Shown in pieces: positions 1-7,980 of a stretch of 13,851 nt of DNA; the first letter of the stretch is position 1, and each line of letters begins with the position of its first letter. The notes beneath the pieces are model-generated. The model was not told where the DNA came from. It made no database searches and worked only from the letters and a program-made list of their open reading frames with translations. The DNA is taken from contig NYWX01000019.1 in NCBI GenBank assembly GCA_002685275.1, forward strand, positions 1 through 13,851, in the 5' to 3' direction. This DNA comes from Gammaproteobacteria bacterium. Its GTDB lineage: Bacteria; Pseudomonadota; Gammaproteobacteria; Woeseiales; Woeseiaceae. The translations under genes and the position numbers were made by a program.

Positions 1-1141
1 CAACAGCTGCTGCAATAGCTGGATTATCATATTTAATGCCATGATGCTCCTCAAACCGACTTTTCAATCCCTTAAGAATCTCAATTGTCTCTTCAATTGA
101 TGGCTCCAAAACATCAATTTTCTGAAATCGGCGGGCTAATGCATGATCTTTTTCAAAAATACCACGATATTCTGCATAAGTTGTTGAACCAATACATTTT
201 ATTGTGCCGTTAGCAAGAACTGGTTTAATTAAATTACTGACATCCATGACCCCGCCAGAAGCTGATCCAGCACCAATAATCGTATGAATCTCATCAATAA
301 ATAGTATGGCATTAGGATTTTCATTGATATCAGAAATTATATTTTTCAAGCGTTTCTCAAAGTCACCTCGATACTTAGTCCCCGCAATTAAATTTCCCAT
401 ATCTAACGAAAATATGATTGCATTTGATAAAATGTCAGGGACCCTTTCTTCAACAATTAATCGAGCTAACCCCTCTGCTAATGCAGTCTTACCGACACCA
501 GCATCTCCAACATACAATGGGTTGTTTTTTCGTCTACGGCAAAGAATTTGAATTGTTCTTTCAATCTCTAAGTCGCGTCCAATTAGGGGGTCAATCTTAC
601 CTTGGCTTGCTAACTCATTTAAGTTTGTTGCATATTTATCGAGTGCAGACAATTCAAGTTCTGCCTCGTAGTCTAGTTGAGAATCAGTTTCAGAATCAAC
701 TGACTCTGTCGGTGTGGGCATTCCATGTGAAATGTAGTTAATTACATCCAAACGTTTAATATCTTGCAGGTTTAAGATATATACGGCTTGAGATTGCTTT
801 TCTGAAAAAATAGCAACCAAAACATTGCTACTAGTAACTTCTTTCTTCCCGCTTGATTGAACATGAAAAACTGCTCGCTGAAGAACTCGCTGAAAACCCA
901 AAGTTGGTTGCACTTCAGTGCTATCACTCTCTGGTAAGACGGGTACTTGAGCATCAATATAATCTAATAACTTTTGACGTAATTCTGGAATATTAGAATT
1001 ACATGACTTTAAAACTTGACTAACAGCCTTAATGTCCAGCAAAGCCAATAAGAGATGTTCAACTGTCATGAATTCATGATTACTATCTCCCGCTCTCTGG
1101 AAAGCCTTATTTAAACAATATTCAAGTTCACTGCTCAACAT
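1..1141 (-). CDS. clpA: ATP-dependent Clp protease ATP-binding subunit ClpA (N-terminal half, cut by window edge)
   Basis: ClpA is the hexameric AAA+ unfoldase that feeds substrates to the ClpP peptidase in the cytoplasm. I translated 380 codons on the minus strand, from ATG at 1141 down to the window edge. The N-terminus (MLSSELEYCLNKAF) is the Clp N-domain that binds ClpS. An acidic linker near residues 140-165 leads into the first AAA+ module, with Walker A GDAGVGKT at residues 212-219 (bases 485-508) and Walker B LFIDEIHT followed by IGAGSASGG (bases about 265-306). The second AAA+ module lies outside the window. The gene sits 23 bases downstream of clpS on the same strand, the usual clpS-clpA order, so co-transcription is likely. 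The upstream sequence holds only a weak ribosome site. No frameshift is seen. ClpA is preferred over ClpB or ClpC because of the adjacent clpS and the ClpA-type N-terminus. Confidence 0.96.
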   Translation of the reverse strand, partial: MLSSELEYCLNKAFQRAGDSNHEFMTVEHLLLALLDIKAVSQVLKSCNSNIPELRQKLLDYIDAQVPVLPESDSTEVQPTLGFQRVLQRAVFHVQSSGKKEVTSSNVLVAIFSEKQSQAVYILNLQDIKRLDVINYISHGMPTPTESVDSETDSQLDYEAELELSALDKYATNLNELASQGKIDPLIGRDLEIERTIQILCRRRKNNPLYVGDAGVGKTALAEGLARLIVEERVPDILSNAIIFSLDMGNLIAGTKYRGDFEKRLKNIISDINENPNAILFIDEIHTIIGAGSASGGVMDVSNLIKPVLANGTIKCIGSTTYAEYRGIFEKDHALARRFQKIDVLEPSIEETIEILKGLKSRFEEHHGIKYDNPAIAAAV

Positions 1142-1164
1142 ACTTAAAGTCTCATTACCATTAA

Positions 1165-1521
1165 CTATTTCTCTTCCATAGTGCACATTAAAGGATGCTG
1201 CTGTTGCTTTGCAATCGTCATAACTTGTGCAACTTTAGTTTCAGCAATTTCATGGCTAAAAATACCACAGAGCCCTGTTCCTTTAGTGTGAACCTCTAAC
1301 ATAACTTGGGTAGCACGATTATGTTCCATACCAAAAACAGACCTAAGAATGTCGACAACGAACTCCATTGGAGTAAAATCATCATTTATTAGGACAACAT
1401 TGTACAAAGGTGGGTACCTTAAGGTGGTTTTCGTCTCCTCAGCAACTAAATCAACTCCATTATGATGTTCTGAATCCGTCAATTTATCAGCCAAGAAAGC
1501 ATCGTATATGTTTTTTTTCAT
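1165..1521 (-). CDS. clpS: ATP-dependent Clp protease adaptor protein ClpS
   Basis: ClpS binds N-degron substrates and delivers them to ClpAP. The ATG at 1521 gives 118 residues, slightly longer than the family's usual length of about 105. A poorly conserved N-terminal tail of about 35 residues precedes the folded core. Core motifs are NDDFTPMEFV (residues 46-55, holding the Asn/Asp residues that contact the substrate amino group and the gatekeeper Met), VH at residues 77-78, GLCGIFSHEIAETKVAQV, and a C-terminal HPLMCTMEE. An in-frame TTG at 1560 would add 13 residues. I prefer the ATG because neither start has a clear ribosome site, the extra residues match nothing in the family, and a -10-like element (AGATAAT, rev. 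comp. of 1566-1572) lies so close to the TTG that a transcript would barely include it. The product acts with the downstream clpA gene. Confidence 0.95.
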   Translation of the reverse strand: MKKNIYDAFLADKLTDSEHHNGVDLVAEETKTTLRYPPLYNVVLINDDFTPMEFVVDILRSVFGMEHNRATQVMLEVHTKGTGLCGIFSHEIAETKVAQVMTIAKQQQHPLMCTMEEK

Positions 1522-1540
1522 GATTATATCAATAATCTGC

Positions 1541-1570
1541 TTGTTTGTTTCACAGTTCAACCCGTATTAT
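1541..1570 (+). promoter_or_regulatory. Candidate sigma-70 promoter for gspCDEF
   Basis: TTGTTT (1541-1546) and TATTAT (1565-1570) are separated by 18 bases and point toward gspC, which starts 53 bases after the -10. It is the best match in the short clpS-gspC divergent spacer and reaches back over the possible TTG-initiated extension of clpS. Both hexamers deviate from consensus and the region is AT-rich, so chance matches are likely. Confidence 0.35.
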
Positions 1571-1623
1571 CTAACATTTAAACTTATAAATTTATTTTCA
1601 TATCATTAATAGCTTCATTGACT

Positions 1624-2538
1624 ATGATTTCAAGAGTTAATTTTTTAAATTCTTCAAGTACTGCCTTGGTTAATCTCAATAGGCTACTTCCGCCAATTAT
1701 TAGCCTATTGCTTGTCTTGCTTATTGTTTGGCAACTTTCAAATTTAATATGGTCATTAATTCCTAATGAAAATTCTAAAATGAGTTTTAAAACAACTGAA
1801 CTTTTGGCTCAACCATCTAATAATACTCAAAATTCTTTTGATATAAATCAAATTGCAATTACTCATCTTTTCGGGGTTTCTAATGAAAAAGATACAAATC
1901 CCATAAGTTTTGTAGCACCCAACAATAATCTAGCGGATACCAAGCTGGTCAACTTAGTTCTTAATGGAACCGTCGCATCAGACATTTCAAATTACTCAAT
2001 AGCTATAATCTCTAATAACGGCAATAATCAAAAGGTATATACAATTGGTGACTCAGTAGGTAGTAATGCAGTCTTATATGGTATTTACTCTGATAGGGTC
2101 ATATTGAATGAAAATGGTGCTCTCACTAATCTTAAATTACCACGTGAATTTAAAGATAAATTGTTTTCGACTACACTTAAAAGTAGGAATATCTCCAGAG
2201 CAGGTATTAGTAATGAGAGAAGCATTCAATCCACTGTCACCAAAAATCTTACAAAGCTTACGGATGTTATACGTCCCGCGCCATATCGTGTTAATGGTAA
2301 GCAAATTGGTTTTCGCGTTTACCCAGGGCGTGATAGACAAAAATTTATATCACTTGGGTTTAAGCCTGGCGATATAATAAAAGAAATTGATGGTAAGTCT
2401 CTTTCCGATATTAGCCAGGCAATGCAAGTATTTCAGTCTTTAGATTCAACGGAATTAGTAGAAATTAAAATAGATAGAAATGGACAAACAGAATCATTAA
2501 CCCTTAAAACTGATCAACTCGACCTAAATAAAAAATAG
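1624..2538 (+). CDS. gspC: Type II secretion system inner-membrane protein GspC
   Basis: GspC links the inner-membrane platform of the type II secretion system to the outer-membrane secretin. From ATG at 1624 the product has 304 residues. It has a short cytoplasmic N-terminus, one membrane segment at about 22-46 (LLPPIISLLLVLLIVW), an Asn/Ser-rich periplasmic linker, an HR (homology region) domain at about 107-172 (LVNLVLNGTVAS, then YTIGDSVGSNAVLYGIYSDRVIL), and a C-terminal PDZ domain at about 220-297 (IGFRVYPGRDRQKF, LGFKPGDIIKEIDGKSL). This order is diagnostic for GspC, and gspD follows 5 bases after its stop. A TTG at 1618 is also in frame and would add two residues; ATG was chosen as the commoner start. 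The ribosome site is weak. It is probably the first gene of a gspC-D-E-F transcript. Confidence 0.93.
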   Translation: MISRVNFLNSSSTALVNLNRLLPPIISLLLVLLIVWQLSNLIWSLIPNENSKMSFKTTELLAQPSNNTQNSFDINQIAITHLFGVSNEKDTNPISFVAPNNNLADTKLVNLVLNGTVASDISNYSIAIISNNGNNQKVYTIGDSVGSNAVLYGIYSDRVILNENGALTNLKLPREFKDKLFSTTLKSRNISRAGISNERSIQSTVTKNLTKLTDVIRPAPYRVNGKQIGFRVYPGRDRQKFISLGFKPGDIIKEIDGKSLSDISQAMQVFQSLDSTELVEIKIDRNGQTESLTLKTDQLDLNKK

Positions 2539-2543
2539 ATAAG

Positions 2544-4511
2544 ATGATACAAAATAATAAATCTAAACATTTAAAGCTACGATTAATAATATTCATTTTA
2601 ATATTAAATTTTGTTGCAATTACATCTGCACAAGAAACGGGTATTACTTTGAATTGGAAGGATGCTGATATTCGGATAGTTGTTGAGGCTGTTAGTGAAG
2701 CAACAGGAAAGAATTTTATTTTAGACCCACGGGTTACAGGAAACGTTAATTTGCTATCAGCTGAGCCAATGTCTAAAGATGCTTTCTATGAGGCATTTTT
2801 ATCAATTCTTCAAGTTCATGGTTATATAGCAATTGAAAGTGGAAATTTAATTAAGATTTTACCTGATGCTACAGCTCGTCAATTTCCCAGCCAATATGGA
2901 ACTGAGAATATTCGAGGCGCTGATAGTTTAGCAACTCAAGTAATTAAGGTTGAAAATGTGAATGCAACGCAGTTGGTGCCTATTCTACGCCCATTGATTC
3001 CACAATATGGTCACTTAGTGGCACACGCCGGATCAAATACTCTTATTATTTCAGACCGCGTGGCAAACTTGAAAAGAGTTACTAGTATCATTAGACGAAT
3101 TGATATGGCTAGTAGTGAAGATATTGAAGTTGTTCAACTAACAAATGCTTCGGCATCAGAAATTGTTAGAATCATGACATCCTTTCCGCAATCATCTTCT
3201 GATAGTGCGGCAAATGGAATGAGTTTGGCTGCTGATGCTAGAACAAACAGTGTTTTAATTGGCGGTGCTCTATCAGATCGACTACGACTTCGTACTTTAA
3301 TTACTCATTTGGATACTCCACTTGAAAACGGAGGTGATACTCAAGTTCGTTACTTGCGTTACGCAGACGCTGAGGAACTATCAGCTAAACTTCAAGCCCA
3401 TGCTTCAACTCAAGCTGCCACTATAGCTGAACAAGGCTCAAATCAAACATCCAATGATAATATAAGTATATGGGCTGATACCCAGACGAATGCAATTGTA
3501 GTGAATGCGCCCCCAAAGATGATGCGATCATTAATGAGAATAGTAGATAAACTCGATATCCGAAGAGCTCAAGTTTTAGTTGAAGCTATTATTGTTGAGG
3601 TGATAGCTGATCAAAAAAACGAACTTGGTGTTTCATGGGCTATTGAGTCTAGTGGATCTAACGCACCAATTGCAGTTACGAATTTTCCAGATTTTCTAAA
3701 TGGTGTTGTTCAAGTTGGAGCGGCAGCTGGGAGTGGTTCCAGCCCTTCTTCGGGATTAATAGGTGAAGGTATTACTCTTGGTGTTGGTAGAATTTCTAAT
3801 TCTAGCGTTAGTTTTGCAGCTATTTTGCGTGCACTTGAAGGTGAAGCAGACACAAATATTATTTCAACACCTTCAATCGTCACTACTGATAATGAAGAAG
3901 CGACATTAAATGTTGGTCAAGAAGTGCCATTTGTTACAGGCTCATTTACAAATACCGGTGGATCTGGAGGTTCTGTTAATCCTTTTCAAACAATCAATCG
4001 TCAGCAGATAGGTGTGAAACTATCTATCACACCCCAAATCAATGAAAGCAACTCCCTAGTGCTAGATATTAGTCAAGAAATTTCAAGTATTGCTCAGTCG
4101 GCAGGTGGTGCTGTCGATTTGATTACCAATCAACGTATTATTGAAACAACGGTTATTGTTGATGATGGTGAAATACTTGTATTGGGAGGTCTGCTTGAAG
4201 ATGTTTTAAGGGAAAGCGATCAAAGAGTTCCAGTTCTTGGTTCAATACCTTTATTAGGTAATTTATTTCGTTCAAAAAAGACGGAAAAAGTCAAAACAAA
4301 TTTAATGATTTTTATTCGATCTGAAATCCTGAGGGATTCATCTCAAACAGCTGTTGAAACTAATGCTAAATATAATTTTATTAGAGAAATCCAGAAAGGT
4401 AATCAAGGTAACGATATATCACTTATGCCAGGTCAAACTCGTCCAATTCTTCCTCCTCTAAGCAACGAACAGGTCCAGAGACAAGAGAATATTGAAAAGG
4501 TAACTAAATAA
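2544..4511 (+). CDS. gspD: Type II secretion system outer-membrane secretin GspD
   Basis: GspD forms the multimeric outer-membrane channel through which folded proteins leave the periplasm. The product has 655 residues, typical of the family. A signal peptide (basic start, hydrophobic core at about 12-26, likely cleavage after AITSA at residue 29) is followed by the N0 domain (ITLNWKDADIRIVVEAVSEA, ILDPRVTG), then N1, N2 and N3 repeats (VIKVENVNA, VVQLTNASASEIV, YLRYADAEEL). The C-terminal secretin domain opens near VLVEAIIVEV and includes a Gly/Ser-rich segment, LNVGQEVPFVTG, and the signature VPVLGSIPLLGNLF close to the end. The last 60 or so residues are polar and proline-containing, a possible S-domain or pilotin-binding region, though no pilotin gene is nearby. 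It starts 5 bases after gspC and ends 10 bases before gspE, indicating translational linkage. Confidence 0.97.
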   Translation: MIQNNKSKHLKLRLIIFILILNFVAITSAQETGITLNWKDADIRIVVEAVSEATGKNFILDPRVTGNVNLLSAEPMSKDAFYEAFLSILQVHGYIAIESGNLIKILPDATARQFPSQYGTENIRGADSLATQVIKVENVNATQLVPILRPLIPQYGHLVAHAGSNTLIISDRVANLKRVTSIIRRIDMASSEDIEVVQLTNASASEIVRIMTSFPQSSSDSAANGMSLAADARTNSVLIGGALSDRLRLRTLITHLDTPLENGGDTQVRYLRYADAEELSAKLQAHASTQAATIAEQGSNQTSNDNISIWADTQTNAIVVNAPPKMMRSLMRIVDKLDIRRAQVLVEAIIVEVIADQKNELGVSWAIESSGSNAPIAVTNFPDFLNGVVQVGAAAGSGSSPSSGLIGEGITLGVGRISNSSVSFAAILRALEGEADTNIISTPSIVTTDNEEATLNVGQEVPFVTGSFTNTGGSGGSVNPFQTINRQQIGVKLSITPQINESNSLVLDISQEISSIAQSAGGAVDLITNQRIIETTVIVDDGEILVLGGLLEDVLRESDQRVPVLGSIPLLGNLFRSKKTEKVKTNLMIFIRSEILRDSSQTAVETNAKYNFIREIQKGNQGNDISLMPGQTRPILPPLSNEQVQRQENIEKVTK

Positions 4512-4521
4512 AGAGATCATA

Positions 4522-6009
4522 ATGGTGGCAGAAAATGATTTAAATAAATCCGTTTATCAATCACTTCCATTCTCTTTTGCAAAACGACATGGTGTTTTAA
4601 TTACACATGTAAATCATTTATCAGGAGAGGCTGTTTACCGTAGTGATGCAAAACCGTTGAGCCTTTCTGAAATACAGCGTTTTGCTGGTGTACCTTTACG
4701 TTTATCGCGCGTTTCCTCTGAAGAATTTGACACTATGTTACGAGAAGCATACGAATATGAGTCCAAGAATGCTGCTCAAATGGTTGATGGTCTTGGAGAA
4801 GATTTTGACTTAACTAAAGTTGCGGAGGAGTTGGAACCATCAGATTTACTAGAGAATAATGATGATGCCCCGATAATTCGCTTTATAAATGCTGTGCTTA
4901 CTGAAGCAATAAACGAACATGCTTCTGATGTTCATATCGAGACTTATGAGAATCGATTAGGTATTAGATTTCGTATAGATGGCGTATTAAAAGAAGTCCT
5001 AAAAACGCGTCGTAACTTAGCACCGCTTGTTGTTTCCAGAATTAAAGTTATGTCCAAACTAGATATTGCTGAAAAAAGATTACCACAAGATGGAAGAATT
5101 TCTCTAAGAATTGCTGGTAGAGCGGTTGATGTTCGAGTATCGACTATGCCCTCAGGACATGGGGAAAGAGTTGTTTTGCGATTACTCGACAAACAAGCCG
5201 GTCATCTGGATCTTGCAGCACTAGGTATGGATCATAAATCCATGCAAATAATTGATAAATTAATACACAAACCACATGGGATTATTCTTGTTACTGGTCC
5301 AACTGGATCAGGAAAAACAACAACATTATATGCTGGACTTGAACGCATTAATGATGACAGCCGCAATATCATGACAGTGGAAGACCCGATTGAATATTTA
5401 ATTGATGGAATTGGTCAAACTCAAGTCAATACCAAAGTAGAGATGACGTTTGCTCGTGGCCTTCGAGCTATCTTACGTCAAGATCCTGATGTTGTAATGG
5501 TTGGTGAAATTCGTGATCTTGAAACAGCTGAAATTGCGGTGCAAGCAAGTTTAACTGGCCATCTTGTACTTTCCACCTTGCATACTAATACGGCAAGTGG
5601 TGCCATAACTCGACTTCGCGATATGGGTATTGCGCCTTATCTACTCGCTTCAAGTTTAATTGGTATTCTTGCTCAAAGGTTAGTTCGAGTACTTGATGAT
5701 GATACAAAAATTCCATATGTAGCCTCAGATTATGAATGTGAGATCCTTGGTGTTAATCCCAAAAATGCTCCGACTTTGTATAAAGCGGGTAACGGAGGTA
5801 ATCGTGGATTCATTGGGCGAACAGGTATTTATGAGCTACTCTCACTAGATGATCAAATGCGTGAAATAATTCATGATGGTGCTAGTGAACAAGATCTTGA
5901 ACGTCATGCACGTAAAAGCAGTGCGAGCATTCGAGCTGATGGAAGGCGCCTTGTGATGACGGGCCGGACCACGCTTGATGAGGTTCTTTCAGTAACGCGT
6001 GAAGATTGA
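4522..6009 (+). CDS. gspE: Type II secretion system ATPase GspE
   Basis: GspE is the cytoplasmic hexameric ATPase that powers pseudopilus assembly, normally docked through GspL. The product has 495 residues, the usual length. Visible elements are an N-terminal domain (1-110), the N2 domain (ASDVHIETYENRLGIRFRID, residues 134-153), Walker A GPTGSGKT (259-266), the Asp box MTVEDPIEY (284-292), Walker B with DPDVVMVGEIRD (321-332), and the His box TGHLVLSTLHTN (345-356). After AQRLVRVL (384-391) the family usually carries a tetracysteine zinc site (two CxxC pairs). Here the segment 386-430 contains only one cysteine (C406), so that site appears lost, while the flanking GFIGRTGIYELL (429-440) is intact. 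The gene lies 10 bases after gspD. A PilB or other type IV pilus ATPase is unlikely given its GspC/D/F neighbours. Confidence 0.96.
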   Translation: MVAENDLNKSVYQSLPFSFAKRHGVLITHVNHLSGEAVYRSDAKPLSLSEIQRFAGVPLRLSRVSSEEFDTMLREAYEYESKNAAQMVDGLGEDFDLTKVAEELEPSDLLENNDDAPIIRFINAVLTEAINEHASDVHIETYENRLGIRFRIDGVLKEVLKTRRNLAPLVVSRIKVMSKLDIAEKRLPQDGRISLRIAGRAVDVRVSTMPSGHGERVVLRLLDKQAGHLDLAALGMDHKSMQIIDKLIHKPHGIILVTGPTGSGKTTTLYAGLERINDDSRNIMTVEDPIEYLIDGIGQTQVNTKVEMTFARGLRAILRQDPDVVMVGEIRDLETAEIAVQASLTGHLVLSTLHTNTASGAITRLRDMGIAPYLLASSLIGILAQRLVRVLDDDTKIPYVASDYECEILGVNPKNAPTLYKAGNGGNRGFIGRTGIYELLSLDDQMREIIHDGASEQDLERHARKSSASIRADGRRLVMTGRTTLDEVLSVTRED

Positions 6010-6017
6010 TAATTATC

Positions 6018-7232
6018 ATGGGTGCATTTGAATATACAGCAATGGATCGGGCCGGTAAGAAAGTTAAAGGTCTTCTTGAAGGTGACACTCCAAAACATAT
6101 TCGTCAATTACTGAGAGATCAAAAACTTTTACCTCTAAGTGTAACTGAAGCCGCGCAGAGAGAAGCTTATAGACAGCGCAGCTTTTCCTTACGTAAAGGT
6201 ATGTCTTCTGCAGAACTTGCATTAATTACAAGACAAATTGCATCACTTTCTCAGTCAGGCATGCCGCTGGAAGAATCATTACTAGCAGTATCACAACAAA
6301 ATGATAATTCACGTACAAAAAGTATCTTACTAGGTGTTCGTTCCAAAGTAATGGAAGGTTATTCGCTTGCAGATGGGCTTAGCGATTTTCCACAAGCATT
6401 TCCAGAGCTTTATCGAGCAACCGTAGCAGCTGGAGAACAGTCTGGTCATCTTGACTTAGTTTTAGAGCGACTTGCAGACTACACTGAAACACGTCAAGAA
6501 CTTAAGCAAAATGTTACTAATGCTATGGTATATCCTGCTTCATTAATCATAATGGCTGTACTAATAATTTCATTTATGTTGGCTACTGTTGTGCCAAAAA
6601 TTGTTGGGGTATTTCAAAGCACCCAAGCTAATCTACCTGGTCTTACGGCTGGACTGATTAGCTTAAGTAATTTTCTAGTCAACTATTGGCCCATATTGGT
6701 TATATCTATCTTATTAAGTACATATGGATTATGGCGCTTCTTGCAGATAAGTGGGCCACGAACAACTTTTCATCGATACTTATTAAAAATACCAATCGCA
6801 GGTAAGTTAACACAAGGTATAAATACTGCACGCTTTACTCGAACTCTCAGTATTCTTGCAGGTAGCGGTGTGCCAATTTTAGAATCACTAAAAATTTCTG
6901 CAGAAGTAGTAGAAAACTTAGCGATGCGAAATGCTATACATGAAGTTGCGGCACGAGTTCGTGAAGGTGCGTCTATTAGTGAGTCTTTAAATGTTAGTAA
7001 ACTATTTCCTCCCATGATGATTCATTTAATATCTAGCGGAGAAGCAGGAGGAAGGTTAGAAGAAATGCTCTCAAGAGCTGCGATAGGCCAAGAACGAGAG
7101 GTTAATGGTCTTATAGCTACCTTGCTTGGTATATTGCAACCACTAATTATTATAATAATGGGTGGAATAGTACTAACTATTGTTCTAGCAATCCTGCTAC
7201 CTATCTTTGAAATTAACAATTTGATTCGCTAA
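6018..7232 (+). CDS. gspF: Type II secretion system inner-membrane platform protein GspF
   Basis: GspF is the polytopic inner-membrane platform protein that works with GspE to extract and polymerise pseudopilins. The ATG at 6018 gives 404 residues beginning MGAFEYTAMDRAGKK, the characteristic family start; a TTG at 6006 overlapping the gspE stop would add four residues and is less likely. Two homologous helical domains are visible: the first at about 66-165 (TRQIASLSQSGMPLEESL, VAAGEQSGHLDLVLERLADY), the second at about 268-360 (FTRTLSILAGSGVPILESL, ISSGEAGGRLEEMLSRAA). Membrane segments lie at about 172-194, 217-238 and 367-395. The gene starts 8 bases after gspE. No gspG follows: the next gene is lexA on the opposite strand, so the secretion block ends here. 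Confidence 0.95.
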   Translation: MGAFEYTAMDRAGKKVKGLLEGDTPKHIRQLLRDQKLLPLSVTEAAQREAYRQRSFSLRKGMSSAELALITRQIASLSQSGMPLEESLLAVSQQNDNSRTKSILLGVRSKVMEGYSLADGLSDFPQAFPELYRATVAAGEQSGHLDLVLERLADYTETRQELKQNVTNAMVYPASLIIMAVLIISFMLATVVPKIVGVFQSTQANLPGLTAGLISLSNFLVNYWPILVISILLSTYGLWRFLQISGPRTTFHRYLLKIPIAGKLTQGINTARFTRTLSILAGSGVPILESLKISAEVVENLAMRNAIHEVAARVREGASISESLNVSKLFPPMMIHLISSGEAGGRLEEMLSRAAIGQEREVNGLIATLLGILQPLIIIIMGGIVLTIVLAILLPIFEINNLIR

Positions 7233-7259
7233 ATCTTTAACTACAAGAAATAAAGATTT
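7231..7259 (+). terminator. Weak hairpin between convergent gspF and lexA
   Basis: AAATCTTTA (7231-7239) pairs perfectly with TAAAGATTT (7251-7259) around an 11-base loop, overlapping the gspF stop codon. A second pairing, AACTACA (7239-7245) with TGTAGTT (7280-7286), is mutually exclusive or partly interlocked with it. The position between convergent genes suits a terminator. However, the stem has only one G-C pair and no clear uridine run follows, so this is tentative. Confidence 0.3.
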
Positions 7260-7301
7260 ATTAAATGCCTACAAAAAGATGTAGTTATACAATTTATAAA
7301 T

Positions 7302-7919
7302 TTAATGAATTTGAAGCCCATCTCGAATTACACCTACAACAACACCTTCAATCACCAGTGATTGCTCTTCAAGGTTAATTATAATAGGCTCAAAATCATC
7401 ATTTTCTGGTAACAAAGATACAACTAATCCATTCTGTTTATATCGTTTCACAGTCACTTCATCATCAATTCGAGCAACAATAATTTGTCTACTTCGCACC
7501 TCAGGAGTTCGATGAACTGCGACTAAGTCTCCATCCAATATACCTGCATCCTGCATACTCATGCCTTCAACACGCAATAAATAATGCGGTTTAGGATTAA
7601 ATAGCTCTGGATCAATCCTGTAGTGAGTTTCTATATGCTCTTCTGCAAGAATTGGACTGCCCGCGGCGACTCGCCCCACCAAAGGTAGACCTAATTTGTC
7701 ATGCAAGAAATCTTGAAGTTGAATGCCCCGAGATGTACCAGGAATTAGTTCCAGTAAACCTTTACGCTGCAATGCACGCAAATGCTCCTCTGCTGCATTT
7801 GAAGATTTAAAACCAAGCTGTTTAGCAATTTCAGCACGGGTTGGTGGCATGCCTGTTTCAAATATAAAATCTTGTATCAATTCAAGAATTTGTTTTTGTC
7901 TGGGTGTTAATTCACGCAT
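7302..7919 (-). CDS. lexA: LexA repressor / SOS response autopeptidase
   Basis: LexA represses DNA-damage genes and inactivates itself by RecA*-stimulated self-cleavage. The product has 205 residues, close to the family norm of about 202. The N-terminal winged-helix domain (1-70) begins [15 protein letters not shown] and contains [20 protein letters not shown], the recognition-helix region. The cleavage site is A86-G87 within GRVAAGSPI. The catalytic dyad is S121 (VEGMSM) and K158 (EVTVKRY), each offset by two from the well-known E. coli numbering (A84-G85, S119, K156). All catalytic residues are present, so it should be inducible. The ATG at 7919 has an AGGA ribosome site (7927-7930) about seven bases upstream. 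Two SOS boxes lie over the promoter, indicating autoregulation. The gene stands alone, convergent with gspF and divergent from the lipoprotein gene, with no cell-division inhibitor or mutagenesis cassette beside it. Confidence 0.98.
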   Translation of the reverse strand: MRELTPRQKQILELIQDFIFETGMPPTRAEIAKQLGFKSSNAAEEHLRALQRKGLLELIPGTSRGIQLQDFLHDKLGLPLVGRVAAGSPILAEEHIETHYRIDPELFNPKPHYLLRVEGMSMQDAGILDGDLVAVHRTPEVRSRQIIVARIDDEVTVKRYKQNGLVVSLLPENDDFEPIIINLEEQSLVIEGVVVGVIRDGLQIH

Positions 7920-7928
7920 TGTATTATC

Positions 7929-7944
7929 CTGTATATATAACCAG
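7929..7944 (-). promoter_or_regulatory. LexA operator (SOS box 1, imperfect)
   Basis: CTGT-N8-CCAG, read on the plus strand, matches the gammaproteobacterial SOS box CTGT-N8-ACAG with one mismatch in the right half-site. Its AT-rich core (ATATATAA) is typical. It lies 9 bases upstream of the lexA start codon, close to the ribosome site, so bound LexA would block elongation or initiation. Confidence 0.8.
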
Positions 7945-7947
7945 TAT

Positions 7948-7963
7948 CTGTTATTATATACAG
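7948..7963 (-). promoter_or_regulatory. LexA operator (SOS box 2, perfect)
   Basis: CTGT-TATTATAT-ACAG is an exact CTGT-N8-ACAG site. It covers the candidate lexA -10 hexamer. Its centre is 19 bases from the centre of the first box, so two LexA dimers would sit on nearly the same DNA face. Confidence 0.9.
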
Positions 7964-7980
7964 TAAAAAAAGATGCGCAA
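7953..7980 (-). promoter_or_regulatory. lexA promoter
   Basis: On the minus strand, TTGCGC (rev. comp. of 7975-7980) and a perfect TATAAT (rev. comp. of 7953-7958) are separated by 16 bases. The -10 lies inside SOS box 2. The predicted transcript starts near 7946, between the two boxes, leaving a leader of roughly 27 bases before the lexA ATG. Confidence 0.65.

Noticed and set aside
306..741. Two overlapping plus-strand open frames of 81 and 107 codons
   Set aside because: They lie antisense to clpA, whose minus-strand frame is continuous and carries Walker motifs. The plus-strand translations match no family and have no ribosome site.
7434..7453. CTGT...ACAG pair inside lexA resembling an SOS box
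   Set aside because: The spacing between the half-sites is 12 bases, not 8, so LexA would not be expected to recognise it.
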